The notes beneath the pieces are model-generated. The model did not search any database. It was not told the origin of the DNA and saw only the letters and a program-made list of their open reading frames with translations. A program made the position numbers and the translations under genes. Of a stretch of 64,000 nucleotides of DNA, positions 42,183 through 51,427 are shown piece by piece. The stretch covers positions 186,001 to 250,000 of the forward strand of contig NZ_CP042301.2 in the NCBI RefSeq assembly GCF_007922615.2, written 5' to 3'. The DNA comes from Nitratireductor mangrovi. Lineage in GTDB: Bacteria; Pseudomonadota; Alphaproteobacteria; Rhizobiales; Rhizobiaceae. How positions within the stretch are numbered: position 1 is the first letter of the stretch; every line of letters starts with the position of its first letter.

Positions 42183-43165
42183 TCGTCCACCCAGGCCTTG
42201 CGGTTCTCCGCCACCTCATCGGCGCTGAAGAGAAGCGCCCTTGCCGGTTCGACCAGCTTGCCGAACACCGGGTCCAGCGGCGTGGAGGTTTCACCGGCCG
42301 GAAACATCCAGTTGGTTTCAGGAATGACATCCTGGAAGCCCGGCCCGGTCATGAAGGACAGGAATTTCCCTGCCAGCGGATTCTCGGCTCCCTTGATGGT
42401 GATGCCGGCGACCTCGATCTGCAGGTAGTGACCCTCTTCGAAGGCCGCTGCCTGATAGCGTTCGCTGTCTTCTGCGATCATGTGATAGGCCGGCGAGGTC
42501 GTGTAGGAAAGCACCATAGGCGCTTCGCCGCTGGTGAACAGGCCATAGGCCTCGCTCCAGCCGGGCGTCACGGTCAGAACGCGGTCCTGGAGCCTGGCCC
42601 AGGCCTTGTCGGCTTCGTCGCCATAGACGGCCTTGATCCAAAGCAGCAACCCCAGCCCCGGCGTCGAGGTGCGGGGATCCTGGATCAGGATCTTTTCTTC
42701 GGGATCGCCTTCGACGAGCGCCCTCAGGCTTTGCGGCGGGCTGTCGATCGCCTCCGTGTCGTAGACCACGGCGAAATAGCCATAGTCATAAGGCACGAAC
42801 ACGTCGTCGGCGAACTCGCCCGGCACGGAGATGCGGGACGTATCGATGTTGTGCGGCGCAAACAGACCCGTAGCCTTGGCATCGGTCGTCAGGTTGGTGT
42901 CGAGGCCAAGTACGATATCGGCCTTGGTCGAGTCGCCCTCGAGCTTCAGCCGATTGAGCAGCGCCACACCGTCGGCGACAGAGACGAATTCGAGATCGCA
43001 GCCGCATTCCGCTTCGAACGCTTTTTCTACCTGCGGTCCCGGGCCCCAGTCCGCGGTGAAGCTTTCATAGGTGTAGACGGTAAGCTTGTCCTGCGCCGCT
43101 GCGGGCAGTCCAAGAACCGCGACGATCGCGGCGGTGACGATTGGCAGGGTCGATCGCAAGCGCAT
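42158..43165 (-). CDS. thiB: Thiamine-binding periplasmic protein ThiB
   Basis: A 335-residue binding protein with a Sec signal ([20 protein letters not shown], cleavage after AAA). The mature part opens [20 protein letters not shown], and the [15 protein letters not shown] block near 110 is typical of ThiB/TbpA. It carries thiamine, TMP and TPP to ThiPQ. First gene of the operon; the leader holds a TPP riboswitch whose expression platform overlaps its ribosome site. Confidence 0.93.
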   Translation of the reverse strand: MRLRSTLPIVTAAIVAVLGLPAAAQDKLTVYTYESFTADWGPGPQVEKAFEAECGCDLEFVSVADGVALLNRLKLEGDSTKADIVLGLDTNLTTDAKATGLFAPHNIDTSRISVPGEFADDVFVPYDYGYFAVVYDTEAIDSPPQSLRALVEGDPEEKILIQDPRTSTPGLGLLLWIKAVYGDEADKAWARLQDRVLTVTPGWSEAYGLFTSGEAPMVLSYTTSPAYHMIAEDSERYQAAAFEEGHYLQIEVAGITIKGAENPLAGKFLSFMTGPGFQDVIPETNWMFPAGETSTPLDPVFGKLVEPARALLFSADEVAENRKAWVDEWLSVMSR

Positions 43166-43167
43166 CT

Positions 43168-43323
43168 GGCGCCTCCTCTTTTCGCGTTGAAAGGGACATC
43201 AGGCGCCTTTGAAGAGCGTCTAATCCCTCCGCCGGTACGAACCGGATCAGGTTTTGCGGGTTGGCCGGACCAAGGTCCGTGAAGCCTCTCAGCCGGTCGG
43301 TCGGGACCGCCGGCACCCCGTTA
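43168..43323 (-). ncRNA. TPP riboswitch with SD-sequestering expression platform
   Basis: Read on the minus strand from about 43322, the leader carries the THI-box blocks in order: GGGGTGCC, GGCTGAGAGG (43285-43294), ACCTGATCCGG (43242-43252) and GGAGGGATTAG (43220-43230). Downstream, GGCGCCU (43201-43207) can pair over 7 bp with AGGCGCC (43168-43174), and the latter includes part of the thiB ribosome site (GAGGAGG). TPP binding would favour this hairpin and block translation of thiB. The aptamer is certain by pattern; the platform pairing is read directly, its role inferred. Confidence 0.95.
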
Positions 43324-43453
43324 GAGCGGCAAGACTCTTAGGCTTTCGCGCGAGGCCACGCAAGTCGCAGGCCTCTTCTCCAAAGCCAACGCGAGCCGGC
43401 TGGCGATGTTCCGGCTTCCGCTCGTCAACGCTGCCTGATAGAGGCCTCGGCCC

Positions 43454-44095
43454 ATGAACCTTTTTGCCATTCTTCTTGGCGGCGATGTCCAGCGGACGCC
43501 GCGACTTGACGCGGCCCTTGCGGGGGCACGTGTGATCGCGGCAGATTCCGGCATCCGGCATGCCGCCGAACTGGGGCTCCAACCGGAACTCTGGATCGGC
43601 GATTTCGATTCGGTCGGCGAGGCGGAGATTGCCGGCCATCCGAATGTAGAACGCGAGGTCTTCCCTCCAGAAAAGGACCAGACCGACGGCGAGCTGGCGA
43701 TTGCGGCCGCGATCGAGCGCGGCGCTGGCTCAATTGTGCTTGTAGGCGCCTTCGGCGGGCCGCGAGCCGACCATACCTTCCTCCACCTGACTGCCGCGAT
43801 CGGTCTTGTCGAGCGAGGCATCACCACGCTTTTGACCAGTGGGCGCGAGGAAGGCCATCCGGTGCTGCCCGGCGCGGCGTCCTTCGACTATGCGCCCGGC
43901 ACGCTGTTCAGCCTGCTCGCTTTTTCCGACCTTTCCGGCCTTACCGTGACCGGCGCCAAATGGCCGCTCGATCAGGTCGAGATCGCCTTCGGCTCTTCCC
44001 GTACGCTTTCGAACGAGGTCGAAAGTGCGCTGTCGGTTTCGCTCGGCAGTGGTCGAGCGCTGCTGCTTGCGCATCCGCTGGGCGTCGGAGACTGA
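43454..44095 (+). CDS. thiN: Thiamine pyrophosphokinase (thiamine diphosphokinase)
   Basis: A 213-residue enzyme making TPP from thiamine and ATP. Conserved blocks: RVIAADSGIRHAAELGLQPE, LWIGDFDSVGE, FPPEKDQTDGELAI and GAFGGPRADHTFLHL, with the acidic residues that hold magnesium. It is divergent from the riboswitch-thiB operon and so is not under riboswitch control. It is followed by the ABC-F gene after 1 base. It completes a salvage route: import by ThiBPQ, then pyrophosphorylation. Confidence 0.92.
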   Translation: MNLFAILLGGDVQRTPRLDAALAGARVIAADSGIRHAAELGLQPELWIGDFDSVGEAEIAGHPNVEREVFPPEKDQTDGELAIAAAIERGAGSIVLVGAFGGPRADHTFLHLTAAIGLVERGITTLLTSGREEGHPVLPGAASFDYAPGTLFSLLAFSDLSGLTVTGAKWPLDQVEIAFGSSRTLSNEVESALSVSLGSGRALLLAHPLGVGD

Positions 44096-44096
44096 G

Positions 44097-45929
44097 ATGG
44101 CGCCACCGCTGCTTCGCCTCGACGGCATCGCTCTCACCTTTGGTGGCACGCCACTGCTCGAATCTGCGACACTTTCAGTGCTGCCGGGCGAGAAGATCGC
44201 ACTGGTCGGCCGCAACGGTTCTGGCAAGTCCACTTTGCTCAAGATCGCGGCTGGCATGATCGAGCCGCAGGACGGCGAGGTCTTCCGCCACCCCGGCGCG
44301 ACGGTGCGCTATCTGCCGCAGGCGCCTGACATGGAGGGCTTCGAGACGGTCGAAGCTTATGTGAAGGAAGGTCTCGGGCCGGCCGACGACGCCTTTCGTG
44401 CCGACTATCTGCTTGAAAGTCTGGGGATTTCCGGGTCCGCTGATCCGGCTAACCTGTCGGGCGGCGAGGCGCGGCGCGCGGCACTCGCCAAAGTGCTGGC
44501 GCCGGAACCCGACATCCTGCTCCTTGACGAGCCGACCAACCATCTCGACCTCTCCACCATCGAATGGCTGGAGGACGAGCTGTCACGCATCCAATCGGCG
44601 GTCGTCGTGATCTCGCACGACAGGCGCTTCCTGGAAAAGGTCACCCGCGCCACCGTCTGGCTGGATCGCGGTACTTCCCGCCGCCTCGACAAGGGCTTTG
44701 CTCATTTCGAAGCCTGGCGCGACGAAATCCTCGAGGAGGAGGAACGCGAGCAGCACAAGCTCGGCCGTCAGATCGTGCGCGAGGAGCACTGGTTGCGTTA
44801 CGGCGTCACCGCCCGGCGCAAGCGCAACATGCGCCGACTCGGCGAACTGACGACCTTGCGCGAGCGCTTTCGCAACCACCGGCGTCAGGACGGAACCGCC
44901 CGCATGGCGGCGAGCGACGCCGCCGAGTCCGGCAAGCTGGTCATTGAAGCCAAGGGAATCGGCAAGAGTTTCAGCGACTTGACCGTCGTGAAGGGCTTTT
45001 CCACCCGCATCCAGCGCGGCGACCGTATCGGCCTCGTCGGTCCCAACGGGGCGGGCAAGACGACATTGTTGAAGATGCTGACCGGCGAGCTTGCGCCGGA
45101 TGAAGGAACGGTGCGGCTTGGCGTCAATCTCGAGATCGCGACGCTTGACCAGCGCCGCGCCAGCCTCGATCCCGAGGAAACGCTTGCGCATTTTCTGACC
45201 GGAGGGCGCGGCGACAGCGTCGTGGTCAATGGTGAGGAGCGCCATGTCGTTTCCTACATGAAGGACTTCCTGTTCAAGCCGGAGCAGGCGCGGACGCCGG
45301 TGCGTGAACTTTCAGGTGGCGAGAAGGCCCGGCTGATCCTGGCGCGGCTGCTGGCACGGCCGGCCAATCTTCTGGTGCTCGACGAGCCGACCAACGATCT
45401 CGACATGGAAACTCTTGATCTGCTTCAGGAACTTGTCGCCGGCTTTGCGGGCACGGTGATCCTGGTCAGCCATGACCGCGATTTCCTCGACCGCACGGTG
45501 ACCAGCACGATCGCGCCGGAAGGCGGCGGGCGTTGGGTCGAGTATGCAGGCGGTTACAGCGATCTGCTCGCGCAGCGCGGCAGCGCGCGCTTCGTATTGC
45601 AGGAAGCGGGCAAGGTCGAGGCCGCGGCCGCGGCTAAGGGAAAGCCCGCATCAAGGACGGTTGAGCGTCAGCCTCCGAGGCCGGCGGCGAAGAAACTGTC
45701 CTACAAACAGAAGTTCGCACTCGAGAATCTGCCGGAAAAAATCGCGAAAACCGGTGCGGAAATCACGGATTTGGAGGCCAGACTCGCGGATTCTTCGCTG
45801 TTTGCCCGCGATCCTGACGGGTTTTCGAGGCTGGCGAAGACGCTCGACGACAAACGGGCGAGCCTCGCCGCCATGGAGGAGGAATGGCTCGAACTGGAGA
45901 TGCTGCGCGAGGAGGTCGAGGGCGGGTGA
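44097..45929 (+). CDS. ABC-F family ATPase (Uup-like)
   Basis: A 610-residue soluble protein with two ATP-binding domains and no membrane part. Domain 1: GRNGSGKST, LSGGEARRAALAK, LLLDEPTNHLD. Domain 2: GPNGAGKTT, LSGGEKARLILAR, LLVLDEPTNDLD. Between them is the basic linker (about 210-290) of ribosome-associated ABC-F proteins. A C-terminal coiled-coil (about 545-610) resembles Uup, which acts in ribosome or DNA-junction tolerance. The ATG at 44097 lies 1 base after the thiN stop; the upstream in-frame extension overlaps thiN and is unlikely. Confidence 0.92.
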   Translation: MAPPLLRLDGIALTFGGTPLLESATLSVLPGEKIALVGRNGSGKSTLLKIAAGMIEPQDGEVFRHPGATVRYLPQAPDMEGFETVEAYVKEGLGPADDAFRADYLLESLGISGSADPANLSGGEARRAALAKVLAPEPDILLLDEPTNHLDLSTIEWLEDELSRIQSAVVVISHDRRFLEKVTRATVWLDRGTSRRLDKGFAHFEAWRDEILEEEEREQHKLGRQIVREEHWLRYGVTARRKRNMRRLGELTTLRERFRNHRRQDGTARMAASDAAESGKLVIEAKGIGKSFSDLTVVKGFSTRIQRGDRIGLVGPNGAGKTTLLKMLTGELAPDEGTVRLGVNLEIATLDQRRASLDPEETLAHFLTGGRGDSVVVNGEERHVVSYMKDFLFKPEQARTPVRELSGGEKARLILARLLARPANLLVLDEPTNDLDMETLDLLQELVAGFAGTVILVSHDRDFLDRTVTSTIAPEGGGRWVEYAGGYSDLLAQRGSARFVLQEAGKVEAAAAAKGKPASRTVERQPPRPAAKKLSYKQKFALENLPEKIAKTGAEITDLEARLADSSLFARDPDGFSRLAKTLDDKRASLAAMEEEWLELEMLREEVEGG

Positions 45930-46405
45930 CAACCGGCAGTGACGACCATCCCGCGCTTCGGCTGCGGGCACCGCTGCCGGGTGAAGCCGAAGCCCTCACC
46001 ACGCTCTGCCTGCGTTCGAAAGCGTATTGGGGTTACGACGCGGCCTTCATGGCGGCTTGTCGTGAAGAACTGACGCTGAGCGAGGTCAATCTGTCGTCCG
46101 GGAAGGTCAGGATCGCCGATCTGGAGGGCAGGGCGATCGGCGTGGCGGAGATATCGCTGGAAGGTGAGGACGGCATCCTCGAAAAGCTGTTCGTGGCACC
46201 GGAGGCGATGGGCAAGGGGGCCGGTCGGCTGCTGCTGGAATGGGCGGTTGAGGCTTGTCGGGGTCGAGGCGCGCGGCGGCTGGTGATCGACGCCGATCCG
46301 GGCGCCGCCGCCTTCTATCGCCGCTGCGGGGCCGTTGACGCCGGGCAAGCGCCTTCTGAATCGATCCCGGGGCGCGTGCTGCCCCGGCTGGTCATCGATC
46401 TCTAA
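45926..46405 (+). CDS. GNAT-family N-acetyltransferase
   Basis: A 159-residue acetyltransferase. The acetyl-CoA-binding loop is APEAMGKGAGRLLLEWAV (about residues 90-110, the Q/RxxGxG/A pattern), followed by ARRLVIDADPGAAAFYRRCG. The start is GTG at 45926, overlapping the ABC-F stop as GTGA. Co-transcribed with thiN and the ABC-F gene. The substrate (protein N-terminus, amine or small molecule) is unknown. Confidence 0.88.
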   Translation: MTTGSDDHPALRLRAPLPGEAEALTTLCLRSKAYWGYDAAFMAACREELTLSEVNLSSGKVRIADLEGRAIGVAEISLEGEDGILEKLFVAPEAMGKGAGRLLLEWAVEACRGRGARRLVIDADPGAAAFYRRCGAVDAGQAPSESIPGRVLPRLVIDL

Positions 46406-46462
46406 GCCCGGCTCATCTTCCCGCAGAGGCATCGCGCTCCCGACATACGGCGATGGAACGCG

Positions 46463-47458
46463 TTAGGCCGACGCCTTGCGCGCGGTGTGCTCGATCCGCA
46501 CCGCCTCCGGTTGACCGTCCTCGATGTCGTGGAAAGGCGCAACCGAGGTGCGCCGCCCGAGCATGAAGGCGTCGGCGACGTGGACGAGGGGTGAGACGTC
46601 GACATCGCTCTCGGCCGCCTTCAGCAGTTCGGCGAAACGGGCGTAGATACCGTCATATTCGGCTGCGTTCGCCTTCAAGGTGACCCGGCCGTCGAGTTCC
46701 ATCACGGCCCCGCCCTCCGAGAGCCGCAAGGTGCCGTTGTCGGTGATCACCGAAACGTCCCAGCGTTGCGGCCCGGTCTGGCGCCAGTCGAAATCGGCCA
46801 GAATGGTGGCCGTATTCGCGTCCCTGAACTCCAGCCGCGCGGCGATCGGCGTGGCGCGATTGCTCGGGAAATCGAGCGTCGCCGACACGAGATGGACGGG
46901 CTCGGGCAAGATCTCCGTCATGATCGACAGCGCGTTGATGCCGGGGTCGAAGACGCCGATGCCGCCCGGCTCCCAGATCCATTGCTGCCCGGGATGCCAG
47001 CGGCGCACATCCTCCCTCCACACGATCTCGGCGCGACGAACCGTCTTTCCCTTCAGCCAGGACTTCGCCGGCGCCACCGCCGGAGCGAAACGCGAATGCC
47101 AGGTGGCGAACAGCGTCAGGCCTCTGGCCGCGGCGAGGCGTTCGAGCGCGTCGACCTCGGCTAGCGTCGCGCCGGGAGGTTTTTCCAAAAGCACGTGGCG
47201 CCCGGCCTCGAGCGCCTGCAGCGCCAGGCCGAAGCGGACTTGGGGCGGGACGCAAAGCGCGACTGCGGGGACATCAGGCCGGGCGTCGAGAAACGCGTCC
47301 ATGGCCTCGAAGGCGTCGATGCCCTCGACCGTGCCGTGGCGGCTCACCGTCGCGGCAAGGCGGAAATCGGGGTTCCTGGTGATCGAAGGCACATGCTGGT
47401 CACGCGCGATCTTGCCGACGCCGACGATGGCGATCGGAAACGGCTCAGTGGCTTTCAC
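46463..47458 (-). CDS. Aldose 1-dehydrogenase, Gfo/Idh/MocA family (D-galactose/L-arabinose type)
   Basis: A 331-residue NAD(P)-dependent oxidoreductase. Nucleotide motif is PIAIVGVGKIARDQHVPSI, a form shared with D-galactose 1-dehydrogenase and Azospirillum L-arabinose 1-dehydrogenase; the catalytic lysine is in VLLEKPPG. It would convert galactose or arabinose to the lactone. The start is GTG at 47458, overlapping the dehydratase stop by 14 bases; a longer frame to 47527 would overlap by 83. Last gene of the chvE-ggu operon, directly after the sugar-acid dehydratase, as expected for consecutive pathway steps. Confidence 0.86.
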   Translation of the reverse strand: MKATEPFPIAIVGVGKIARDQHVPSITRNPDFRLAATVSRHGTVEGIDAFEAMDAFLDARPDVPAVALCVPPQVRFGLALQALEAGRHVLLEKPPGATLAEVDALERLAAARGLTLFATWHSRFAPAVAPAKSWLKGKTVRRAEIVWREDVRRWHPGQQWIWEPGGIGVFDPGINALSIMTEILPEPVHLVSATLDFPSNRATPIAARLEFRDANTATILADFDWRQTGPQRWDVSVITDNGTLRLSEGGAVMELDGRVTLKANAAEYDGIYARFAELLKAAESDVDVSPLVHVADAFMLGRRTSVAPFHDIEDGQPEAVRIEHTARKASA

Positions 47459-49187
47459 GCGGTACGGCCTTTCCCCGGGCGCCGGCAAGGAAGTCGAAAT
47501 CGGCACCCGTGTCGGCCCCGCCGACATGATCGTGGAACAGCTGAATGTAGCCGCCTTCGGGCCGCCGCACCGTGGATTGCCACGCGGCGAGGCGTGCCGC
47601 CAACTCGTTCGCCGGTATGTCTAGGTGGAGGCGGCGGGCGTTGACGTCGAGTTCGATCAGGTCGCCATCCCGGACGACCGCCAGTGGTCCGCCCGCGGCC
47701 GCTTCAGGCGCGGTGTGCAAGACGACCGTGCCGTAGGCGGTCCCCGACATGCGTGCGTCGGAGATGCGCACCATGTCGGTGATGCCCTTTCTCAGGACCT
47801 TGGGCGGCAGGCCCATATTGCCGACCTCCGCCATGCCGGGATAGCCGCGCGGCCCGCAGTTTTTCAGGACCATGATGCTGGTTTCGTCGATATCGAGTGC
47901 TTCGTCGTTGATCCTCGCCTTGTAGTGTTCGATGTCCTCGAACACAACGGCCCGGCCGCGATGCTTCATCAGATGCGCGCTCGCCGCGGACGGCTTGATC
48001 ACCGCGCCGTTGGGCGCCAGGTTGCCGCGCAAGACGGCAATGCCTCCCTGAGCGGTCAACGGCTTGTCGACGGGCCGGATCACGTCCTCGTTCCAGTTGC
48101 GTACCCCGGCGATCTCAGCGGAGATCGTCTGGCCGGAAACGGTAAGGGCGTCGCCGTGAAGCATGCCGCCGTCGAGCAGCGACTTGAGCACCACCGGCAG
48201 GCCGCCCGCATAGAAGAACTCTTCCATCAGATAACGGCCCGACGGCATCAGGTTGACGATGGTCGGAACGTCGCGGCCGAGCCGGTCCCAATCATCGAGC
48301 GTGAGTTCGACGCCTGCGCGCCCGGCAATTGCCAGCAGATGGATGACCGCGTTGGTCGATCCGCCGATCGCGCCGTTGGTGCGGATCGCGTTCGCAAACG
48401 CTTCCCGGGTCAGGATATCGGACGGCTTAAGGTCGTCCTTGACCATGTCGACGATGCGCCGCCCGGTCAGATGTGCCATCACCCGGCGGCGGCTGTCGAC
48501 TGCGGGTACGGCGGCGTTCCCAGAAAGCGCCATGCCGAGCGCCTCGGCCATCGAGGCCATGGTCGAGGCCGTGCCCATCGTGTTGCAGGAGCCCGGCGAG
48601 CGCGACATCGACTGCTCGGCCTCGAGGAAGTCGGCGCGCGACATCTTGCCGGCCTTGATGTCCTCCGACATCTGCCAGAGCGCCGTGCCGGAGCCGACGC
48701 GCTCGCCGCGGAACCAGCCATTGAGCATGGGGCCGCCGGAAACGACGATCGCCGGCAGGTCGACGCTGGCCGCGCCCATCAGCAACGCCGGCGTGGTCTT
48801 GTCGCAGCCGGCCAGAAGCACGACGCCGTCGAGCGGATTGGCGCGCAGCGCCTCCTCGACGTCCATGGCAGCCAGGTTGCGGTAGAGCATTGCCGTCGGG
48901 CGCAGCGACGATTCCCCCGGCGAAAAGACCGGAAATTCCAGGGGCAGGCCGCCAGCCTCATAGATGCCGTGCTTGACCCGTTCGGCAAGGTCGCGCAGAT
49001 GCGCGTTGCAGGGCGTCAGTTCCGACCAGGTGTTGCAGATGCCGATCACCGGGCGCCCGTCGAACAGGTCGGCCGGCAGGCCCCGGTTCTTCATCCATGA
49101 CCGGTGATAGATGGCGTCGCGACTGTCGCCGCCATACCACTCCTGCGAACGCAGCCTGCGCGGCCAGTCGGCCTTCCTGAAAGTCAT
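47445..49187 (-). CDS. IlvD/Edd-family sugar-acid dehydratase (L-arabinonate/D-galactonate type)
   Basis: A 580-residue dehydratase converting an aldonate to the 2-keto-3-deoxy acid. Three cysteines expected to hold the [2Fe-2S] cluster are present: C60 (ELTPCNAH), C128 (AGCDKTTPA) and C201 (SPGSCNTMG), close in number to those of the Rhizobium leguminosarum L-arabinonate dehydratase (59/127/200), which also accepts D-galactonate and D-fuconate. It starts 13 bases after gguC in the chvE operon. Together with the dehydrogenase downstream and KDGal kinase/KDPGal aldolase across the divergent promoter it supplies the De Ley-Doudoroff pathway. Confidence 0.9.
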   Translation of the reverse strand: MTFRKADWPRRLRSQEWYGGDSRDAIYHRSWMKNRGLPADLFDGRPVIGICNTWSELTPCNAHLRDLAERVKHGIYEAGGLPLEFPVFSPGESSLRPTAMLYRNLAAMDVEEALRANPLDGVVLLAGCDKTTPALLMGAASVDLPAIVVSGGPMLNGWFRGERVGSGTALWQMSEDIKAGKMSRADFLEAEQSMSRSPGSCNTMGTASTMASMAEALGMALSGNAAVPAVDSRRRVMAHLTGRRIVDMVKDDLKPSDILTREAFANAIRTNGAIGGSTNAVIHLLAIAGRAGVELTLDDWDRLGRDVPTIVNLMPSGRYLMEEFFYAGGLPVVLKSLLDGGMLHGDALTVSGQTISAEIAGVRNWNEDVIRPVDKPLTAQGGIAVLRGNLAPNGAVIKPSAASAHLMKHRGRAVVFEDIEHYKARINDEALDIDETSIMVLKNCGPRGYPGMAEVGNMGLPPKVLRKGITDMVRISDARMSGTAYGTVVLHTAPEAAAGGPLAVVRDGDLIELDVNARRLHLDIPANELAARLAAWQSTVRRPEGGYIQLFHDHVGGADTGADFDFLAGARGKAVPRESH

Positions 49188-49199
49188 CGTCGCCTCAGT

Positions 49200-50201
49200 T
49201 CAAAGTACGGCCACGGCGACGCGCGACCCGCGGGCCGGTTCGGATGCCACCGCCAGCGGATTGCGCAGCGGCAGGCCGAAGGGTCCGGCTTCTATCTCGA
49301 AGAGATCGCCGGGTTCGACGCGCAGGCCATCCGCGAACGACAGCGTCGCGGTGCCGAACATGTGGACGTGGATGTCGCCGGGCTGGCGGAAGAGCGCGTA
49401 TTTGAAGTGATGATGTTCGAGATTGGCGATCGAGTGCGACATGTTCGCCTCGCCGGAGAGGAACGGCTTCTCGAAGACGGTTTCGCCGCCGCGCCTGATG
49501 CGCGACACACCGCGAATGTCGGCGGGCAGGTCGCCGACCAGGATCTCGGGACCGAAGGAGGCGGGGCGCAGCTTGGAGTGCGCCAGGTAGAGATAGTTCA
49601 CCTTCTCCATCACGTGGTCGGAGAACTCGTTGCCGAGCGCGAAGCCGACGCGGAAGGCGGTGCCGTCGTCGCCAATGACATAGATGCCGGCGATTTCCGG
49701 CTCCTCGCCGCCGTCGTCGGCGAAGGACGGCGAGACCAGCGGCGCGCCAGGTGCCGCGACCATGGTGCCGTTGCCCTTGTAGAACCACTCCGGTTGCACG
49801 CCGGGGCCGCCACTGCCGGGTTTGCCGCCGTCGACGCCCATGCGGAACATGCGCATGGAATCGGTCAGCTTGCCGTCGTCCTCGACAGCCTTCTGATGCA
49901 TGGCGTCGCGCGTCGCGGCCGAACCGAGATGGGTCAGGCCGGTCCCGGTGAGATGCAGATGCGCCGGATCTGCGTGGTGGATCGGCGGCAGCATGCGGCC
50001 CTCATCATAGGCGCTTGCGAGGTCGACTGCGGGACCGAGGCCGAGGCGCCCGACCCTTTCGGCGATCTTCTCACCGCTGCGCGCTGCCGCCAGCGCCAGT
50101 TCGTGGACGCTGGCCGCCCCGCGGACCTCGTAAGCTTCCGTACCTTCGCGCGCGATGACACGAACGTCGCCGGAGGTGGTCCTGACCTGGGACAAAAGCA
50201 T
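49200..50201 (-). CDS. gguC: GguC/AraD1 family protein (FAH superfamily)
   Basis: A 333-residue FAH-fold protein that begins MLLSQVRTTSGDVRVIAREG and includes PEIAGIYVIGDDGTAFRVGF and HVHMFGTATLSFADG. It belongs to the GguC family encoded beside chvE-gguAB in Agrobacterium; later annotation links it to L-arabinose/galactose catabolism (AraD1), but its reaction is not settled. The ATG at 50201 follows GGGAG at 7 bases. It lies 14 bases after gguB and 12 bases before the dehydratase. The same reading frame stays open far upstream through gguB, but that is a shadow. Confidence 0.88.
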   Translation of the reverse strand: MLLSQVRTTSGDVRVIAREGTEAYEVRGAASVHELALAAARSGEKIAERVGRLGLGPAVDLASAYDEGRMLPPIHHADPAHLHLTGTGLTHLGSAATRDAMHQKAVEDDGKLTDSMRMFRMGVDGGKPGSGGPGVQPEWFYKGNGTMVAAPGAPLVSPSFADDGGEEPEIAGIYVIGDDGTAFRVGFALGNEFSDHVMEKVNYLYLAHSKLRPASFGPEILVGDLPADIRGVSRIRRGGETVFEKPFLSGEANMSHSIANLEHHHFKYALFRQPGDIHVHMFGTATLSFADGLRVEPGDLFEIEAGPFGLPLRNPLAVASEPARGSRVAVAVL

Positions 50202-50215
50202 GGTACGTCTCCCGA

Positions 50216-51415
50216 TCAGCTCTTGCTCTTGTTGTAGACGTCGAAGAAAACCGCCGCGAGCAGCACCAGGCCCTTGATCACCTGCTGGTAATCGATGCCG
50301 ATGCCCATGATCGACATGCCGTTGTTCATGACGCCCATGATGAAGGCGCCAACGACCGCGCCGACGATCTTGCCGACGCCGCCCGACATCGAGGCGCCGC
50401 CGATGAAGACCGCGGCGATCACGTCGAGTTCGACTGCGAAGCCGGCCTTTGGCGTAGCCGTGTTCAGCCGCGCGGCGAAGATGAGTCCGGCAAGTGCCGC
50501 CAGCATCCCCATGTTGACGAAGGCGAGAAAGGTGAGGCGCTCCGTCTTGATGCCCGACAGCTTGGCCGCCTTCTCGTTGCCGCCCAGCGCGTAGATGCGG
50601 CGGCCGAGGGTCGTGTTCTCCGTGAGGAAGGCGTAGATGATCGTCAACACGACCATCGAGATCAGCACGTTGGGCAGGCCGCGGAAGGTCGACAGCTTGT
50701 AGGCGACGAAAAGCAGCGCGCCGGCCACGATGGCGTTTCGAACGATGAAGAAGGCCATCGGTTCGCCCTCGATGCCGTACTGGCGATTGTGGGCGCGGTC
50801 GCGAAAGCCGAGCCAGAGAATGAGGGCGACAGCGACGATGCCGGCGGCGATCGCGGTGCCGTTGGGGCGGCCGATGCCGAAGATGTCCGGAATGAAGCCC
50901 GTCGACAGCACCTGGAAGCTGCCGGGGAACGGGCCGACCGACTGGCCCTCCAGCAGCCACAGCGACAACCCGCGGAAGACCAGCATGCCGGCCAGCGTGA
51001 CGATGAAGGAGGGTATGCGCCAATAGGCGACGAAGTAGCCCTGGGCGCCGCCGATGACGATGCCGGCGAAAAGGCAGGCGAGCACCGTCGCCATGACCGG
51101 CCAGTCCCATTGCACCATCATGACGGCCGCGAGCGCGCCGATGAAGCCCATGACCGAGCCGACGGAAAGGTCGATATTGCCCGACACGATGACGACCAGC
51201 ATACCGAGCGCCATCACGATGATGTAGCTGTTCTGGAGAAACAGGTTGGTGATGTTCACCGGGCGCAGCAGAGTGCCGTCGGTGACGATCTGGAAGAAGA
51301 TCATGATGGCGATCAGCGCGAACAGCAGTCCGTATTCGCGCATGTGCCTGACAAGATAGGCGCCGATTGCATTGGACGGCTCGTCGCGCCTGGCGCCGGA
51401 TTCCACCGCTTCCAT
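50216..51415 (-). CDS. gguB: Multiple-sugar ABC transporter permease GguB
   Basis: A 399-residue CUT2 permease, longer than the RbsC type (about 320), with the extra loop (about residues 185-235) typical of GguB/XylH. Blocks: VIVSGNIDLSVGSVMGFIGA near residue 60, LGRRIYALGGNEKAAKLSGI near 275, and GGASMSGGVGKIVGAVVGAF near 345. GGAGGAAGGGC precedes the ATG. With GguA and ChvE it imports glucose, galactose, arabinose, xylose or fucose. Confidence 0.92.
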   Translation of the reverse strand: MEAVESGARRDEPSNAIGAYLVRHMREYGLLFALIAIMIFFQIVTDGTLLRPVNITNLFLQNSYIIVMALGMLVVIVSGNIDLSVGSVMGFIGALAAVMMVQWDWPVMATVLACLFAGIVIGGAQGYFVAYWRIPSFIVTLAGMLVFRGLSLWLLEGQSVGPFPGSFQVLSTGFIPDIFGIGRPNGTAIAAGIVAVALILWLGFRDRAHNRQYGIEGEPMAFFIVRNAIVAGALLFVAYKLSTFRGLPNVLISMVVLTIIYAFLTENTTLGRRIYALGGNEKAAKLSGIKTERLTFLAFVNMGMLAALAGLIFAARLNTATPKAGFAVELDVIAAVFIGGASMSGGVGKIVGAVVGAFIMGVMNNGMSIMGIGIDYQQVIKGLVLLAAVFFDVYNKSKS

Positions 51416-51427
51416 ACGCCCTTCCTC

